From Cercis canadensis (taxonomy: Eukaryota > Streptophyta > Magnoliopsida > Fabales > Fabaceae): a DNA stretch of 64,000 nucleotides. The notes beneath the pieces are model-generated. The model worked only from the letters and a program-made list of their open reading frames with translations. It ran no database searches and was not told the origin of the DNA. The stretch spans positions 274,072 through 338,071 of the forward strand of contig QAOA01003708.1 in assembly GCA_003255065.1 (NCBI GenBank), given 5' to 3'. Numbering within the stretch: the first letter of the stretch is position 1; every line of letters begins with the position of its first letter. This document shows positions 43,604 to 54,858 of this stretch, piece by piece. Both the position numbers and the translations under genes were made by a program.

Positions 43604-44059
43604 GTACAGCAGTTGGAATGTGCCTTTTTTCTTAGAATAAGAGAATTTCATTGCTAAAGCATTTGTAGCAAGTCTTGTTTGCATCTGTATTATTATCAAT
43701 TAACTGTACGTGCTAATATAAGATTTATATGCTAGATCCGATTCCGGTCTTGAGATTGAACTTGAAATTTGGTGTACTAGATTATTTATTTGTTGTGATG
43801 GTTGAAAGTATATCTCAAATGACTAATAGACTCAAGTGAATGCCTATGCTTATACTCAGCTCAAAGCTTTGCCCCTTAGGTATTGAAGGCACTTTCTTTA
43901 CTGGCAAAACCGACCAAACCGGACCAAACCAGACCGGTTTGGTTCGGTTCGGTTTTACTCTAAAAAATTTAAAAAACCTAACCGAACCGAACTGAACCGA
44001 GTTTCTTCTGGCCGGTCCGGTCTCGGTTTGGGGTGAAAACCAGACCGATTACACCCCTA

Positions 44060-45756
44060 GTGGTAGCGAGCGTGCAACTCTCACAGGAAGACACGGGAGG
44101 TAACACTGCCGTGTTCAATCCCATGTCACTTACTCAGAGCTAACTATCAAGAGACACAGCCATGTGTTGTCTCAAGTAAGTATCTAATTATGCCACGTCA
44201 CGAACACGGTCACTAACACGGCTGTGTTTGGACCGTGTCACTTAAAAGAAGTATCTCCACTTCGAACATGGCCAGAGACACGTGAAAGTCACCCCCATGT
44301 CATTTAAACACCCCACGTGTTCAATCCCGTGTCTCTCCCTCAAGCACGACACGCCCACACAACACGGCCGTGTTGTAGGCGTGTCACTCAGAACCTTTAA
44401 AAATCCAGTTCGCGGGCCATTTCCTCACTTCAGAAAATCCCTTTTCCTCTCATTCTCTCTCAAATCCCTAACTGTTCCAGCAATCTTACACCCATTTCCG
44501 GCCAATCCCACTCCATTTAACCACCACATTCTTTGCATTAGTCTCATTTCCCCATTTCACCATATCAGCACACACAGTTCAGCAGTTCTCTTGCAAATTT
44601 TGTTTACTCTTGCTTCCTACAGGTATGGAATTCTTAATTTTTCTTGTTTTTTTTTTCCTGCTCTGTTTTGATTATGAGTGTTTGCTACATGTGCCTAGTT
44701 TAGTTCATATGGTAGTGAAGGAGAATGTTAATTAGACTGCACAAGAGTAGGTAGTAAAACACAATGGCAATTGCTGTTGCAGAATCTGCATACCTTTAGG
44801 GAATTTGCAACATCATGCTATTTATAGTAGTTTTTGGTGGGAATGGTCCATTGTGGGAATGAATGATGTTGTAGTAGTGTTCTTGTATGAGTATGGTTCA
44901 TCATGAGGGCATCACAGGATATAGACTGTGGGTGGTATTCTGTTAGTGGGAAACACTCAAAACTTTGCTTTATTGCTGTGAAAGTACTGCTGCTTAACTG
45001 TTAAAATTGCAACTGCAATTACTAGCTTTCACCCTTCATAAGGGGAATTTGATAACTGCAGGTTGATAAAACTTTGAGATTGTTGCAGTAGAATTGTTCA
45101 ATATTGGGGAATTTAGGTGTTGAGCAATTAGTTTGTTTATCTTGCAATTCCCATTATTGTGATGCTGCCTTTGCTATTTGCTGTGGTTCTTACTAATTTC
45201 CTGGAATTTGTTGATGGTTTGTGTTGTTAACACTACCATGGAATTTGATTATCTTGTATGACTGTTGTGGGAATTAATGTGTTGAGGTTGAGATATTGGT
45301 TTATTTTTCTTGCAATTGGCGTTCCTACAACATTGTCAATGTTTGTTGCAATTGTGGGAATGACAGGTGTTATTGTTAAATGGTTTCCATTTATACCCTT
45401 GATGTGGGAAACATTTCTGATTTATTGTAGGATTTGATCTGTTAGTGTTCATTGTTGATGCCGGAATGTATTGAATTTGTTTCTGTTCATATTGTGTTGA
45501 TTGACTGTGGGCTGTGATACGAGTGCATTATTGCTGTGGGGAAGTTACCGATGTTGAGGGATGTTAGATTTTGTTGTGGAAATGAATTTTCGCCAACTGT
45601 TGACATGGGAATTACTAGTCATAGGCTGTCTAATTGCTTGGCAATAGTGCAACTAGATTGTGTATGCATTTTCTGTTTATATGGTGCCAATCTTGTGTAC
45701 ACAGTTGTCCATGCTTGGTGACTCACTTATTAAATTTGTTTTTACAGGACACCAAC
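44060..45756 (+). other. Athila-like 3' region, middle part, with probable intron
   Basis: 44090-44400 carries further ACACGGCCGTGT-type palindromes. A T/G-rich stretch from about 44626 to 45747, starting after ctacag at a gtatgg donor-like site and ending in tttttacag before the ATG at 45757, looks like an intron in the leader of the downstream ORF. No protein domain is seen in it. Confidence 0.5.
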
Positions 45757-47207
45757 ATGACAAAGCGCACTGATGACGCACAGCCACATCGGGAGAAGTT
45801 GCAACCAAGGAAGGACCGTCCAAACCCCCCAGAGTCACCGTCTCCTCCAGCTAAGAAGAGGAGATCAGGGGGCACTGACATGTCAGTCCACCCCTTCCTT
45901 CGCTTTCAAGGTGCGGAGCATAAGGAGAGATTGGCCAAACTCTCCATGAAATCCTATGAACCAAGCCGATACCCAGTCTGGCTTGTTCTACAAGAGTTGG
46001 GGCTCGACCAAGAAGTGAGGCAGCTCCTGAGTAGTAGCCCCTGGGCCAAAATCTTTGAGCTTCAGGAGCCAGTATACAAAGAACTCGTGCTGGAATTCCT
46101 TGCCACAGTGGAAGTCAATGCCACCTTCACTAGATCAAGCACCACCTGGAATGAGCCAGATATAATTCGGTTCTGCCTTGGCTCGTTCATGCATAGCATG
46201 AGTCTCACAGAGTTCACCACAGCAGTCGAGCTTGCACCTTAAAGGTTCATTTACACTGGCTGGACTAGTCGTTCATCAGTGCAGAACCTGGAACTTATTG
46301 GACAGAAGTGAGCACAGAGACAGTTTACGAGGCCAAGTGGTCGAAAGCATCCACTCTTTGCTCACCAGCTCTTCGAGTCATTCACAAGCTCCTGGTCCAT
46401 TCGCTTAATTCCAGACGGGAAAGCACCGACATGGTAAGCAAGAAGGATTTATTCTTCCTCTGATGCATCCGGGACAAGATACCCTGCCACCTCGGCTATG
46501 CCTTCATCCAATTGATCAAGGGTTATCTACAACGAGGCAACTTTGGAGCCATAGGTGGAGGTTCTGTCATCACCCGACTCGCTTGCCACTTGGATGTCTT
46601 GGGTGACGAGTCCACCCTAATGGTCGCTTGTCGACCGGTGCCACTGGGCATGGATACCCTGAAGGCAATAGGGATGGTGGAGCGCCGCACTGATGCCCAG
46701 GGCACCTACTTTGCCCTAGTCGGTGCTCTACCATGAGCTATACCTGGCAGTCCACAACCTGAGGAGCCAGAAATGGATGCCCCGGAGGCCCCAGTAAGTG
46801 ATACACCCTAGCCTGACGAACAACCAGTGGCAGGGCCAAGCATGTCTGCACCTTCACCATCACATCTAGAGCCTGGTTTCCCTTCCACTTCGGCTGACGA
46901 GGAAGACAGGAAACCAACACCCCTTGAATGGCAGTTGGCTAGTATAGAAGTCGAGGTCGATGGCACAAAGACCCGAGTCAACCGTCTGATCTTGGACAAC
47001 CGCCGGGAGCGACATCATAGGCATCAGTGGATGTCCTATGAGCTGGCACATCACCAGTGGGTTCAATCCACTCTTCAGATGATGTGTCAGTCCTTGGGAC
47101 TCCAGCCTCCACCACCACCTCGTCCGCCTACCTTTCAGGAGTCAGCGGACGATGCTGACATCACCCATGCAGTAGAGCATATTCGTCCGCCGCACACCTC
47201 ATCCTGA
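45757..47207 (+). pseudogene. Extra 3' ORF of the Athila-like element
   Basis: ATG at 45757 lies nine bases after a good splice acceptor. The protein has a basic, Pro-rich start (MTKRTDDAQPHREKLQPRKD), then YPVWLVLQELGLDQEVRQLL, AKIFELQEPVYKELVLEFLA and IIRFCLGSFMHSMSL, followed by a stop at 46240. Further blocks in other frames include ACHLDVLGDESTLMVACRPV and an acidic, Pro-rich tail ending near 47205. The LxEPVYxELVxEFLA pattern is that of the 'putative plant transposon protein' family seen 3' of pol in Athila elements, sometimes called env-like. No signal peptide or membrane span is visible. Function unknown; the copy is broken. Confidence 0.6.
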
Positions 47208-48283
47208 CCTCCATGGTCTGACTTTCCACCGTTAACCGATCAACCTTCTGAAGCACCATCAAGGGAGTAGTTTCGCATTTTCTCTCATTGTTTTTTGCAT
47301 CAATTTCTCTTTTAATTCCTGTTTGATTTTGGTTTCACCCCTTACTTGTGCGCTGGCGTGTCTATCTTCTTTGCAGGCCCTATTTATGCTCAAATGGACT
47401 TGACGCACCAATTATTGGCCCGTTTAGGACTCTCACACCTCAGGGAGTATTCTTCCTCTTATCTCTCTAGCTATTCATTGTGGACAATGCATGATTTAAG
47501 TGTTGGGGGGGGGGGGGTAGACTTTTATAAGGCTAGATTTAGGTATATGCATTTGAGTCCTCTAGCATGTGGAATGGGAACGTTGTGCCTCTAGAATTTC
47601 CTGGATGACTTGTTTTGAACTGTTACTTAAGTCTTTTTATGCTTAGTATTCTACTTTGAAGCTTGCTGCATTAGGAAGTAACTATTGAAGTGTAATGGAC
47701 TTAGGAGTGCTGGAAGTCAGTTTTTACTTGCTAAACTTAAAGTATGTAGTTAGATTACCTTGTGCTGAAAAATGGTTTCTCGTTGTTGTAAATTGAAAAA
47801 AAAAAAATGTTAATTGTTTTCAAGTGGTGAACCAATGTGAGCATAGTGGGGCTCTGCTCCTCTACCTTCTGTGCCTGAAACTGGAGAAGGATATGAGTAT
47901 GCCAATGAAGCATAACTAGTTGAATGTGGGTCACAGGTAATGACCAGACACCACATCCTAGGACCCCTGACTATGCAAGAAAAGAAAAAAGAAAAAAAAG
48001 AGAGAAAAGAATAACTTGAGTTCTTAGCATTGAGTATCATTATTTTTGTCTATGATTAGGACAGAGTAATAAGCACAGGGTAATTCTCTCTAGATACTGA
48101 GAGTGTAGCTAAGGCAAACTTTTATGCAATGACTGGGTCCATAAACCAAAGTAGAAACTGAATAATGCAGCTACTCAATGTAGGGTGCCTTGCATAAATT
48201 TTTGTAGAAATTGAATTGTCTGTCCATGCAGCACTTGAGGAACATGTTCTACTTTAAATTGCTTGAGGACAAGCAAATGTTCA
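47208..48283 (+). other. Athila-like 3' untranslated region, right part
   Basis: Non-coding. It includes a run of 13 G near 47504-47516 and a region ending in gcttgaggacaagcaaatgttcaagtgtgggggaattt, the conserved lead-in to the polypurine tract of this group. Confidence 0.55.
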
Positions 48284-48297
48284 AGTGTGGGGGAATT
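48284..48297 (+). other. Polypurine tract of the Athila-like element
   Basis: agtgtgggggaat(tt) sits directly before the 3' LTR start at 48298 and would prime plus-strand synthesis. Confidence 0.75.
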
Positions 48298-49119
48298 TGA
48301 TACTTGTCTTTTAAAACTATAAAAATCATGCTTTAATACTGAATTCTTACCTGCATTGTGAGCAAATCCTCATTAAACATGGTGTTTAATCCATAAATTG
48401 TTGTTGACAGGTACCAAGATGTGTAATCAGGAAAAAGGAAGAATTTGGAAGCGATCCATGAAGCAAATGGCAAGGAAACCAGTGTCATACAAAGTTTTCA
48501 TGAGGACACGGGCAGGAACACGGCTGTGTCACCCCCGTGTCTAACATCCAGAAGTTGCTGCTCATGCTTATGGACAAACACGGCCAAGACAAGAGAAGAA
48601 CACAGCCGTGTGCGAGGCCGTGTCTGTTAGGCAGAATGTCCAAATAGAGAACACGCCCTGAGGAAATAGAGAACACGGACCATGTCTGAGGAACGCTGGT
48701 TGGGACCAGAGAAGAACATGGCCATGTCTGGTCCCGTGTTCAATGACCAGGAAGGCACCTTAAGTGACACGCCCAAGTCCAGAAATAGAACACGGCCGTG
48801 TCAGAGTCGTGTTCAAGCTATTTATGATTAGAAGACCTAATTCTACACAAGTATAAAAGGGAATCTGATGCATGGGATTAGGGGAGGCCGTACTTGGGAA
48901 GAAAAGAAGGGACGAGCTAGAGGACGGAGAGGAGCAATTGGGACTCAATCTTCATCTAGTTTCTTCTTCTTCTTATCTTATGTTTAATTTCATCTATTTG
49001 CTTTTATTGAATTCAGTTATGAGTAGCTAAATTCTTAGTGTTAGGGGTTTGATGTAATTCAGTTGTAATGAAGTTTCAAGACTGAATGAACTTGTTTTAG
49101 TACAATTCTTCTTGGTGAA
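48298..49119 (+). repeat. Truncated 3' LTR of the Athila-like element
   Basis: The first about 820 bp match the 5' LTR; beyond ...ttcttggtgaa (about 49119) similarity stops. The last about 640 bp, and the right target duplication, are missing. Palindromic ACACGGCCGTGT motifs are kept at 48500-48810, some in the decayed form acatggccatgt. Confidence 0.85.
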
Positions 49120-49866
49120 GAAAAGAAAAGAAATATGTCAATTACCACCAAAGAATAAAAATTCAAGTGCTACATCCCTACTTAAAAAAAAAAAAAACAT
49201 TGCAATGAAAAGAAAAGACAATTATGCAAAGATTGAAAAGAAAAAGAAAGAAAAAAAATGTCTTAAAAGCATTTAGTATGGGATGTAGTGGCCCAAAAAT
49301 AAGAATTTTATTGGTAAATGACAAAGTAAAGAAGAAAACAAATTTGGGGGAGTTAGAAGTGAAAAGAAAAATGGGTGTTCTTGAGATTTGCTCTAAACTG
49401 AATTTGTGTGATGGTGAGCTAAGCCGCATTTTTATCCATTATCCTACCCTTAACCCAGCCACACATTACAAGCCTATTAAAAGTCCTTCTAATCCTTGAT
49501 ATTGTGAATTGCCTACATTAGTGGAGATTAACATGAAAAGCAAACATATGAGATTCTGGATTTTTAAAATTGGAGATTAATTTTTTATGAGCTTGTTTGC
49601 ATAATCTAATTTAAGTTGAGAGAATAAGGTGAGCAAGGGCTACATATCACACACAGAGGAAATTTTAGTAAGATGAAAGTGACTCTTGGATTGACATTAT
49701 ACACATTCATGCTATCTGAATTTTTTCTAGGAGTTGTGCTTAATTGAGATCTTTGAGGCCTATATGGTTAATAGGTTAAATTTCCACTTTGTAGTTAGTT
49801 TAAGTATAATTTGATTTTCTTTTTCTCTTTGCTTGAGGACAAGCAAAATGTAAGTCTGGGGGTATT
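49120..49866 (+). repeat. 3' internal fragment of another Athila/Tat-type element
   Basis: Non-coding, A-rich sequence ending in gcttgaggacaagcaaaatgtaagtctgggggtatt, a polypurine-tract context of the same type as at 48260-48297. It is joined directly to the broken 3' LTR of the preceding element, so either that LTR was truncated by a rearrangement or this fragment is part of an insertion. Confidence 0.55.
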
Positions 49867-51108
49867 TGTTAAAGTGAATTTTATATCCACTTTTAGGTAT
49901 TATTAAGCTTATCATTTTGTATGTTTATTGAGTATTTTTAGTATAAATTAATGTGTTTTGTTATATTGTGTAGGTTTTTGTTCTTAAGGAATGAAAAAAG
50001 AGGACAAAATTGGAAACTACGGCAAAAAAGTGGAGCACCCCAACTGTATTCTAGCACTACAGCACCCCAGCTCCTTTGCATAAGTGCCCCAGCCCTCCAA
50101 ATTTCCATATTGGACAAAGATAAATAGCCCTTGCGCCTCCCATGAATAGCCCCAACGCTTACCTTTATTTTTTGTAGACAGAGTTTTGTTTCCTATTTTA
50201 AATAGGATTATTTGTAATTAGTATAAATAGCTGCTTTTAGGTTTTAAACTGGTTCTCTTTGAACTTTTAGACACTTTTTGAAGACAAGGATTGGAGAAAA
50301 GAAGGAAGGCAAAAATTGGAGCATGGAATGGTGTTAGCAAATTTGGGCTTCTACACTGAGTTTTATTCCTCTTACTTCTCATCTATGTCTAGAATTTCAT
50401 CAGTTCTATTTTATTTTACAGTCATGAACCAATTTCCTTCTATGGCTACGATGTAGCCTAATTATGAACGGTTATAGTTTCTTTTAGAATTAATCTAAGA
50501 TTTTATCTTTTCTATTTGAGTATTCATCTCTGTTCTTGCTTCTAATTGCCTTATCACCAATTAGTTGATAAGTTAATCACAATGAGACTGAAAGGAGATT
50601 TGTGTGTTTAGTTCATTGGGATAAATACCATAAGTTGCATGTAGGATAGGGAAATACCTCCATGGCCTTTGTAGTCAATTAAAGAGATCCATAGAATTGA
50701 ATAAATTTTCTAGTTATTCGTAATTCACATAAAAATATAGTGGGTTCATAACTTGAAAATATTTTTATTAGACCTTGGGAAAGGCTAATAAATAAATTAG
50801 AGAATCTTGTCTAGCAATTAGAAAGATAAATCTAGATTAAGGAAATAAGAAATAAAATCCGGGAATAGTTATGGTGAAATCGGAACCCCTAGTCTTTCTT
50901 TCTATATTAATTCTTGATTTTCATCTGCTTTTGCTTACTTTCAGTTTATTTAAGTTTATTCTTACAATTTCTCCTTAATCAATTGATCAGATAAAATTAG
51001 GATTAACCCAATTTTGGTAATTAATAGTTTTAATCCTTGTGGGAATGATAACTTACATTTATTATATTACTTATAAGATAATAGTGTGCACTTGCGCTTC
51101 ATTATACA
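49867..51108 (+). repeat. LTR of a second gypsy-type element
   Basis: Starts TGTTAAAGTG right after a polypurine tract and ends about ...attataca at 51108, about 1.24 kb. The internal order (atccttgtgggaatgataac near the end, like the Athila LTR) supports an LTR. A TATA-like gtataaatag occurs at 50220. The centre (50455-50750) recurs in reverse at 8393-8690. No element body follows, so it is a 3' LTR with a broken body. The right boundary is approximate. Confidence 0.65.
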
Positions 51109-51268
51109 ATAAAATGATCAGTTAAAAAATATTTCACATAACATTCCACCAATATAAGTTCTAGTGACTGCAACATTTTTCTAGTCAATGTCTGGTTTGG
51201 AAATGTATCACAAAATTCAAATTCTAGAAGATGCCTACTGTTAAATAACTTCCCAAACCAAGAGGCAC
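51109..51268. other. Short spacer
   Basis: A+T-rich, nothing recognised. Confidence 0.3.
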
Positions 51269-51560
51269 CATTACAAGAAAATTGCTGGATTCTAACAGAA
51301 GTTTTCTATTGAAATTTTAAATTCCAACGGAAATTTCAACGGAATTCGTGTTGTTGAAAAAAAAAACCATTGGAATTGTAAAATTCCAACGGAATGTTAC
51401 CGTTGGAATTTGTTTTTCAAAAATAATTCCAACGAAAAATTCCATTGGAATTTTTAAGATATTAAATATTTAAAAAAAATCAAAAAATCACTTTTTAATT
51501 TTGGTTTTTGAAATTCCAACGGAATGGAATTTCCGTTGGGATTTTCTTAATTTTTTTTTT
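51269..51560 (+). mobile_element. CACTA-type transposon terminus with subterminal repeats
   Basis: cattacaagaaaa at 51269 differs by one transition from the CACTACAAGAAAA terminus of plant CACTA elements. It is followed by repeated aattccaacggaa / ttccgttggaatt units in both orientations (51320-51540), the usual subterminal transposase-binding pattern. No matching opposite end or transposase was found in the window, so the element is truncated or its other end has diverged. Confidence 0.65.
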
Positions 51561-51785
51561 ATCAATTCCTAAATAATATTTGTTAAAAATCAGAACATAC
51601 CATTTACAAATATCTTTTTTACTAAATAATTTATATAACACAAATATCCAATATATTAAATAAATCTTGAGTACAAAAGTTTAAATCTCAAATAATTACA
51701 TTAAGTTTATTTCTAATTGTTCAAAATATATACTATATAACAAGAGGATTAAAGAGCAACAATAGGATTTTATAGAAGACTGTAA

Positions 51786-52178
51786 CACAGTTAAGAACAA
51801 TAGGATTAAAGAGGAATTGCTTGCATGCTGTGCACATCAAATCTGCAAATGAAATCTTCTGTTGGCCATGTTGCTCACTCTGAGGAATTTTTTTTCCTTC
51901 AACAGAAGGACTTAGAATCCCAATTGCTACAGTTGTTCCATCAGAAGTATGTTCAAAATAGATAGTGTCTTCATCATGTTTATGTGAAGCAGACCCTGAT
52001 TGCTCCTTATGTGCAGAAGATCCCATGCTGCTACTAAATAAAGAAGTTGGACATGAGTTGGACTCCAAAGTTATGATAGAGCAAGAAGATGAACTTCCTG
52101 GATAAAGAAATTTAGCTTGTGATCCACATGCATCAGCATCGAACTGAGGTGAGTAATAGCCCAATTTATTTTCTTCAT
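51786..52178 (-). pseudogene. RING-finger E3 ligase (PRT1-like) gene fragment
   Basis: An acceptor tttcag lies just before 52178 and the exon reads EENKLGYYSPQFDADACGSQ, a Ser/Gly-rich linker, then ADLMCTACKQFLFNPIVLNC. CxxC followed by a hydrophobic run and PxxLxC is the start of a RING finger, and the 'SPQxD ... CxxC ... NPIVLNC' order recalls the N-degron ligase PRT1. The sequence diverges exactly where GHVYC would follow. It lies beside a CACTA end and may be a captured fragment. The identification is from memory of the family and is moderate. Confidence 0.45.
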
Positions 52179-52693
52179 CTGAAACATGAATAATTTTTTT
52201 CAAACTTTGCTCATAAAGGAAGATGAAAGGATTTTTCTTTCTTTTTATAATAAATGCAAATTTATTAAACGAAACTATGTTTACCAGAGGTATACAAAGA
52301 AGTACTAAGAATTGAAAGAATACAAAAAAAAAGACATTACATATTGAAATAAAAAAATTTCAAATAATATGCTGAAAATCTAATTCTTCGAAGCAAAGAG
52401 CTGTCGCAACTTATGCATGCATATTTTGCTTCAATACTTCTAAAAAGTGTCGTATGATTCTGAACTCCACAACAGGCACAAAGCATGGTCAACAGAGTAG
52501 TTTTTTGGAGGGGGGGAAGAACTTCAATCTGTTCATTCAGCTTAAGTTACATTCAGGAAACTTAAGGATACATATTTAGAACACAAGCCAGACATAACAC
52601 TTCCATAATAACAATAATTTCTAATAAGCTACCAGTGTGCCCTATTCAAGAGGCTCTCCAGTCCCTTTAAATATCAGATAAAAAAAACATCAT
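52179..52693. other. A+T-rich spacer before the Tat-like element
   Basis: No gene or repeat end recognised. Confidence 0.35.
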
Positions 52694-53068
52694 TGTAATA
52701 GCCCTCTTTATTGGCCCAATGTCAAGAGAGGCCCAATTTCAAAATAAGCCCAATATTAAGAGACCTAACAAACCCGAACCCAGTTCATCAATGGGCCCCT
52801 GGCAACTCGCCAGCTCCTGCTCTCCAGTGACCCTCCACTTCTTGCTCTCCATTTGCTATAAATAGTCCCACCCATTACAGGTAATGGACTTTTGAACATC
52901 CACTCATAACTAATACCATCAAGCTCATATCGAACTAATTTGATCTTCGAAGCCCAAAAATACAAACCCGGCCCAATTTCTCTATTTCAGGTTAGCTTAG
53001 ATCAACTCGACCTAAGAGATCGCACCGATCTTCGTGACGTAACCTGACCTCAAACTCAAGCATCGTCA
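52694..53068 (+). repeat. 5' LTR of the Tat-like element
   Basis: Starts TGTAATAGCCC and ends CATCGTCA (375 bp), with a TATA box tgctataaatag at about 52854-52865. It is bounded on the right by a recognisable, though mutated, primer site. There is no second copy in the window to confirm the ends. Confidence 0.65.
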
Positions 53069-53086
53069 TTTGGTGCTATCTATGGG
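53069..53086 (+). other. Mutated primer-binding site of the Tat-like element
   Basis: tttggtgctatctatggg corresponds to the TTTGGCGCCGTCTGTGGG site of Tat elements with four transitions (C to T or G to A), consistent with deamination of methylated cytosines. Confidence 0.7.
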
Positions 53087-53115
53087 AAGGATTTTCTCAT
53101 CACCTACCAATCTCT

Positions 53116-54858
53116 TTGGCTGATCCTGAGTTTAGCACCATAGGAACAAAAACTCCACCTGTCCTAACCATACCTCTTCCCGTTCAAGAAGGCCTCCCCA
53201 CACCAACCAAGGAACCACTCACCCATCCTGGCAGCTCGAGGGCAATACCTTTAAGAACCCGACCTGTGTTCAGTCTTGAGGCAATCCAGGAGGTTCCTCC
53301 GAAAGAAGGCCGTCTAGAGCAGTCAGGAGACACTCTACATTATCTTTTACAAGAAATCCAGGCATCAAAACAAGACAGAGCAACGGATAAGGCAGAGATA
53401 GCTGAGTATAAGCGAAAGAAAACATTTGCGAGGTTGAATACTTGAGATACACAACACTCTACCATCCATCCACACAGGTCACCTCCAGCGGGTCACAATT
53501 CAATAAGGATTTACCAACCAACCTCTTAAGCAGTTCGGAGGCCACTTTGCACACTCGAAAGGGAAAAGGCTCACAGATTTTCAGCTCTCCTAGGCTTTCC
53601 CCACCCAGATCGGAGAGGCCAAGAAGAGTGGGCATACATCCTTTCACCCAACACATCCTTGAATATCCCCTTCTGACCATCTTTAGGCTGCCGCAACTCG
53701 AGCCCTTTGACGAATCATCTGACCCTCAGGAACATTTGGAAAATTACAATTCCATCATGCTCCTGAGCGGCACTGACGACGAGCTGACGTGCCACGCTTT
53801 CCTTACCACCTTGCGCAGGGCGGCCCTCCAGTGGTTTTCTAACCTCCCACCAAACAACATTTCAAACTTTGATGAAATGTTAGAGCTTCTTCAAGCTTGT
53901 TTCTCCACTAGTATGACACATAAAAAATCTTCTGATGTCCTCGCCACCCTTAAGCAAGAAGAGGCTGAATCCTTGAAGTATTACATGAACCGATATATCA
54001 GGCTCTCTTTACAAATCTGAGATTTGACAGACTCGATGGCAATGCATGTCATCCCAGCAAGTGTCTGACCTGGGCATCTTCATGAGAATCTAACCCTTGA
54101 TCCGCCAAATAACTTGTCCAAGCTCCTAATCAAGACCTCCAAGCACATTAACTAGAAGAGATCCTGGGTCAAATGGAGACGAGCATAGCTAAAGATAAGA
54201 AGCCCCAGGAGGATCGAAGGGGGGAGAGAAGGGAAAAATCTCCTATTTGGCCAAGGTACGAAGCCTACACCCCCCCCTAAATTAATCTAGAGCTCAGGTG
54301 CTGGAAGTGATCTGTCAAACCAAACTCGCCCAGCTCCCGCAACAAAAGGGAGATGTGGGCTCAGATAAGGAGAAGTACTTTGCCTTGCACAGAGGAAGAG
54401 GCCACGACACCGACAATTTTCGGCACCTTCATAATCTTATCGAAGACCTTCTTAGGCGGGGCTACTTGCAGAAATTTCGAGCAGGCAGTTCTTCCCCGGC
54501 CGCGCGACCTCAAAACAGAGAAGATCAACCACGTAAGTCTCCCCTGAGAAATCCTTCTGACCAGAATTACCCTAGAAGTCGATCACCAAGTCGACGCCGA
54601 CTATACAAACAAGAAGACCCGAGGCAAAACGCCGCAAGAACCATCCATATAATAGCTGGCAGCTTGACGAGGGGAGGAACCTCTAGGTCCTCTATTAAAA
54701 GACATGAACAACCTATGAAGAGACATAAGAAAGAAGTCCTCCATACTACCGCAATAGTTCGCAAGCCCCAGCATGCTACCACCATATCCTTCTCGAATAG
54801 GGATTACGGGGTCATCAACCGGGAGCACGATGACCCTATGGTTTATGTTGTTCCATAG
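53116..54858 (+). pseudogene. Tat-like gag
   Basis: Frames at 53116-53445, 53442-54020 and 54298-54858. The middle frame holds the retrotransposon gag domain (LEPFDESSDPQEHLENYNSI, then TLRRAALQWFSNLPPNNIS, then FSTSMTHKKSSDVLATLKQE, then ESLKYYMNRY). The third has the Tat-type tail HRGRGHDTDNFRHLHNLIED followed by LLRRGYLQKF and Arg/Ser-rich sequence. Stops at about 53445, 54018 and 54858 and small frame changes break it. Confidence 0.82.

Larger units (their letters stand above)
40884..44059 (+). mobile_element. Non-autonomous hAT-like element carrying host-gene fragments (Pack-type)
   Basis: Inverted termini TAGGGGTGTAA (40884) and TTACACCCCTA (44059) are each followed inward by dense ACCGAACCG/CGGTTCGGTT subterminal repeats (40900-41070 and 43905-44040). 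The eight bases outside are atggcagt on the left and gtggtagc on the right: five match and the three mismatches are transitions, consistent with a decayed 8-bp hAT target duplication. Athila 3' sequence flanks both sides. No transposase is seen. The 3.2-kb interior carries exons and introns of at least one host gene (MRL1-like, 42119-43603) and a second coding fragment (41104-41488). Confidence 0.8.
33127..49119 (+). mobile_element. Athila-like Ty3/gypsy retrotransposon with nested insertions
   Basis: Order on the + strand: 5' LTR (33127-34592), tRNA-Asp primer site, gag, protease, RT, RNase H, integrase, a long 3' region with an extra ORF, polypurine tract, truncated 3' LTR (48298-49119). 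RT before integrase marks Ty3/gypsy; the tRNA-Asp primer site, the CDLGAS protease site and an extra ORF 3' of pol mark Athila. A family S solo LTR (39965-40351) and a hAT-like element (40884-44059) are nested in it. Stops and a frameshift disable pol. Confidence 0.9.

Noticed and set aside
47504-47516. Poly(G) run as a polypurine tract next to an LTR
   Set aside because: No LTR start follows; the real tract with an LTR is at 48284-48297.
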